From NCBI GenBank assembly GCA_946543025.1, contig CAMNLN010000167.1:1-7769 (forward strand): DNA of 7,769 nucleotides, in the 5' to 3' direction. Below, one piece after another: positions 6,039 through 7,769 of the stretch. Origin of the DNA: an uncultured Verrucomicrobiota bacterium. Lineage in GTDB: Bacteria > Verrucomicrobiota > Kiritimatiellia > RFP12 > UBA1067. Position numbers and translations under genes: made by a program. The notes beneath the pieces were generated by a model, which saw only the letters and a list, made by a program, of their open reading frames with translations, searched no databases and was not told the origin of the DNA. How positions within the stretch are numbered: position 1 is the first letter of the stretch; every line of letters begins with the position of its first letter.

Positions 6039-7062
6039 GCTGGCGGCTCGGCTCGGCGGTACGCTGGAAGGGGATGACGTCGAACTGTTCGCGTGCGGCG
6101 GCCTCGAGGAGGCTCGCAAGGGCGACCTTTCGTTCTGCAAGGACGTGAAGCACGTCAAGCTCGTGCAGTCCACGCAGGCTTCCGCCGTCCTGCTGCCTCC
6201 GGACTGGACGGACGGCGCGCCCTGCGCCATCATCCGCGTGGCGGATCCGAACCACGCCTGCATGGCGGCGGCCGAGCTGTTCGCGCCGCCCGTGCCCGTT
6301 CGCGCGCCGGGCGTTCACCCGACGGCGATCGTCGATCCGTCCGTGAAGCTCGGCGCGGACGTCCACGTGGGCGCGTACACGATCATCGAGAAGAATTCCG
6401 TCATCGGCGACGGCGCCGTCATCGAGGCGCAGGTGTTCATCGGCGAAAACTGCGTCGTGGGCGCGCGCACGCACGTCTATCCGCAGGTCACGCTGCGCGA
6501 GGGAACGAAGGTGGGCGCGGACTGCATCTTCCATTGCGGCGTCCGGCTCGGCGGCGACGGCTACGGCTTCAACAACGGTCGCCGCGAGGACGGCAGCGTC
6601 TACATCGAGAAGATTCCCCAGCTCGGCATCGTGGAGATCGGCGACGGCGTGGAGATCGGCTCGAACACGACCATCGACCGTGCCCGCATCGGCCGTACCT
6701 ACATCGGCCCGATGACGAAGATCGACAATCTCGTCCAGATCGGCCACAACGTGAAGGTGAAGGGCTACTCCGGTCTCATCGCCCAGAGCGGCGTGGCGGG
6801 ATCCACGGAAATCGGCTACGGTTGCCTCATCTGGGCGCAAGCCGGCATTTCGGGGCATATCAAGATCGCGGACGGCGTTCAGGTGGGGCCGCAGGCGGGC
6901 GTCCCGCAGTCGCTCGACGGCTCGCTCAAGTACGTGATCGGCGCGCCGGCCATGTCCATGAAAGACCTCGCGGCCATTACGCTCGCGCCGAAGATGATCG
7001 CCAAGCTCAAGGCCGAGGTGAAGGAACTGAAGGCCCGCCTCGCCGCCACGCCAATGGCATGA
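6025..7062 (+). CDS. lpxD: UDP-3-O-acylglucosamine N-acyltransferase LpxD
   Basis: LpxD transfers a second 3-hydroxyacyl chain from acyl carrier protein to the 2-amino group of UDP-3-O-acyl-glucosamine, the third step of lipid A synthesis, at the cytoplasmic side. The 345 residues match E. coli LpxD (341). The N-terminal uridine-binding domain (about 1-95) includes SELAARLGGTLEGDD and the GDLSFCKD segment (33-40). A left-handed beta-helix of hexapeptide repeats follows (about 98-300), with GGDGYGF (176-182), KIPQLGIVEIGDGVEIGSNT (196-215) and the catalytic segment KIDNLVQIGHNV (232-243). H241 corresponds to the catalytic His239 of E. coli, and H278 in ISGHIKI to His276. The C-terminal helix (about 311-342) is Lys-rich and ends the trimer subunit as usual. 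The GTG start has a strong ribosome site. The gene overlaps ompH by 14 bases and the next gene by 4. fabZ, lpxA and lpxB, common neighbours elsewhere, do not follow in this window. Confidence 0.97.
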   Translation: MKASELAARLGGTLEGDDVELFACGGLEEARKGDLSFCKDVKHVKLVQSTQASAVLLPPDWTDGAPCAIIRVADPNHACMAAAELFAPPVPVRAPGVHPTAIVDPSVKLGADVHVGAYTIIEKNSVIGDGAVIEAQVFIGENCVVGARTHVYPQVTLREGTKVGADCIFHCGVRLGGDGYGFNNGRREDGSVYIEKIPQLGIVEIGDGVEIGSNTTIDRARIGRTYIGPMTKIDNLVQIGHNVKVKGYSGLIAQSGVAGSTEIGYGCLIWAQAGISGHIKIADGVQVGPQAGVPQSLDGSLKYVIGAPAMSMKDLAAITLAPKMIAKLKAEVKELKARLAATPMA

Positions 7063-7763
7063 AACCCGTCGCCGTCATACCCACCTACAACGAGAAGGAG
7101 AATGTCGCGGCGATGGCCGAGGCCGTCCTCGCCGTGTTGCCGCCCGAGGGCATGATCCTCTTCTGCGACGACAACTCGCCCGACGGCACCGGCGCGATCA
7201 TCGACGGCCTCTGCGTACGCGAGCCGCGCATCCAGGTTTTGCACCGCGAAAAGAAAGAGGGGCTTGGCCGCGCCTACGTGGCCGGTTTCGCCCGCGCGCT
7301 CGAGATGGGCGCGACGCATGTGATCGAGATGGATTGCGACTTCTCGCACGATCCGAAGGACGTGGCGCGGATGCTGGAGGCGGTGGCGGACGCCGACGTG
7401 GTAATCGGCAGCCGCTACGTGAAGGGCGGCAGGTGCGTGGGATGGCCGTTCAAGCGCTGGGCGATCTCACGGGCGGGCGGCATTTTCATTCGTATCGTGC
7501 TCGGTCTTCCCGTGAAGGATCCGACGGGGGGCTTCAAGTGCTTCACGCGCGCCGCGCTCGAGACGTTGGGCGACTTTTCGTCCATTCGTTCATTCGGATA
7601 TTCTTTCCAGATGGAGATGAACTTCCGCATGTGGAAAGCCGGCCTGCGGTTGAAGGAGATTCCAATCACGTTCGCGGAGCGTCGTGCCGGCTATTCGAAG
7701 ATATCTGGCTCCATTGCCGTCGAGACGTTGAAGATGGTATGGAAGTTGCGGGGCGAGGGTTGA
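7059..7763 (+). CDS. GT2 glycosyltransferase, polyprenol-monophosphomannose synthase (DPM1-like)
   Basis: This 234-residue protein probably transfers mannose (or a related hexose) from a nucleotide sugar to polyprenyl phosphate at the inner face of the cytoplasmic membrane, making a lipid-linked donor for envelope glycans. GT-A motifs appear in order: PTYNEKEN (8-15), DDNSPDGTG (37-45), the metal-binding DxD in EMDCDFSHDP (90-99; D92, D94), VIGSRYVKGG (115-124), DPTGGF (154-159), GYSFQMEMNFR (180-190) and FAERRAGYSKIS (205-216). These match bacterial and eukaryotic DPM1 proteins along the full length. Cys93 replaces the usual Ala in the DAD triplet, outside the acidic pair. There is no C-terminal GtrA-like or other transmembrane domain, so it is the short, soluble or peripheral form. 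The ATG overlaps the lpxD stop as ATGA and lacks a clear ribosome site of its own, pointing to translational coupling. The sugar and the acceptor lipid are inferred from the family, not shown. Confidence 0.88.
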   Translation: MKPVAVIPTYNEKENVAAMAEAVLAVLPPEGMILFCDDNSPDGTGAIIDGLCVREPRIQVLHREKKEGLGRAYVAGFARALEMGATHVIEMDCDFSHDPKDVARMLEAVADADVVIGSRYVKGGRCVGWPFKRWAISRAGGIFIRIVLGLPVKDPTGGFKCFTRAALETLGDFSSIRSFGYSFQMEMNFRMWKAGLRLKEIPITFAERRAGYSKISGSIAVETLKMVWKLRGEG

Positions 7764-7769
7764 GGCGTA

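Noticed and set aside
6093..7058. Extension of the glycosyltransferase frame upstream through lpxD
   Set aside because: The extra 322 codons give an Arg-rich out-of-frame reading of lpxD. The GT2 fold begins at ATG 7059 with MKPVAVIPTYNE.
1..7769. A novel defence, mobile or biosynthetic system
   Set aside because: All six genes belong to well-known housekeeping or envelope families, and no transposase, integrase, repeat array, RNA gene or unknown-function cluster is visible. The novelty here lies in arrangement and regulation only.

Overview
The window is a GC-rich stretch of chromosome from a diderm (Gram-negative-type) bacterium. It encodes lipid A synthesis (LpxD), a beta-barrel assembly factor (BamA) and a periplasmic OmpH/Skp chaperone, so the organism has an LPS-type outer membrane. 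The taxon cannot be fixed from sequence alone. The short AT-rich intergenic spacers in a GC-rich genome, and the replacement of the usual fabZ/lpxA after lpxD by a sugar transferase, would suit an uncultured PVC-group bacterium (Verrucomicrobiota, Kiritimatiellota or Lentisphaerota). That is an impression, not a demonstration.

Layout. The left 2.9 kb is on the minus strand. It holds a complete glycogen phosphorylase gene (glgP, 432-2906), followed 2 bases later by the 5' part of a homoserine O-acyltransferase gene (metX), which runs off the left edge. The right 4.7 kb is on the plus strand. It holds bamA (3037-5406), ompH/skp (5454-6038), lpxD (6025-7062) and a polyprenol-phosphate-mannose-synthase-like GT2 glycosyltransferase (7059-7763). 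The two units diverge from a 130-base intergenic region (2907-3036). There I see two back-to-back extended -10 promoters, each TGN-TATACT, whose -35 regions overlap.

How the genes work together. The plus-strand unit is an envelope-biogenesis operon. OmpH escorts unfolded outer-membrane proteins, BamA inserts them, and LpxD makes the diacylated lipid A precursor. The last gene probably loads mannose or a related sugar onto a polyprenyl phosphate carrier for envelope glycans. ompH/lpxD (14 bases) and lpxD/glycosyltransferase (4 bases, ATGA) overlap, so the last three genes look translationally coupled. The minus-strand pair joins glycogen breakdown to methionine biosynthesis with no obvious pathway link; they may simply share a transcript.

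I found no RNA genes, mobile elements, CRISPR arrays, integration sites or convincing terminators, and no gene-free stretch over 300 bases. No wholly novel system is evident. The points most worth a second look are the overlapping divergent promoters, the probable CTG start of metX, the glycosyltransferase coupled to lpxD, and the small tandem repeat before ompH.
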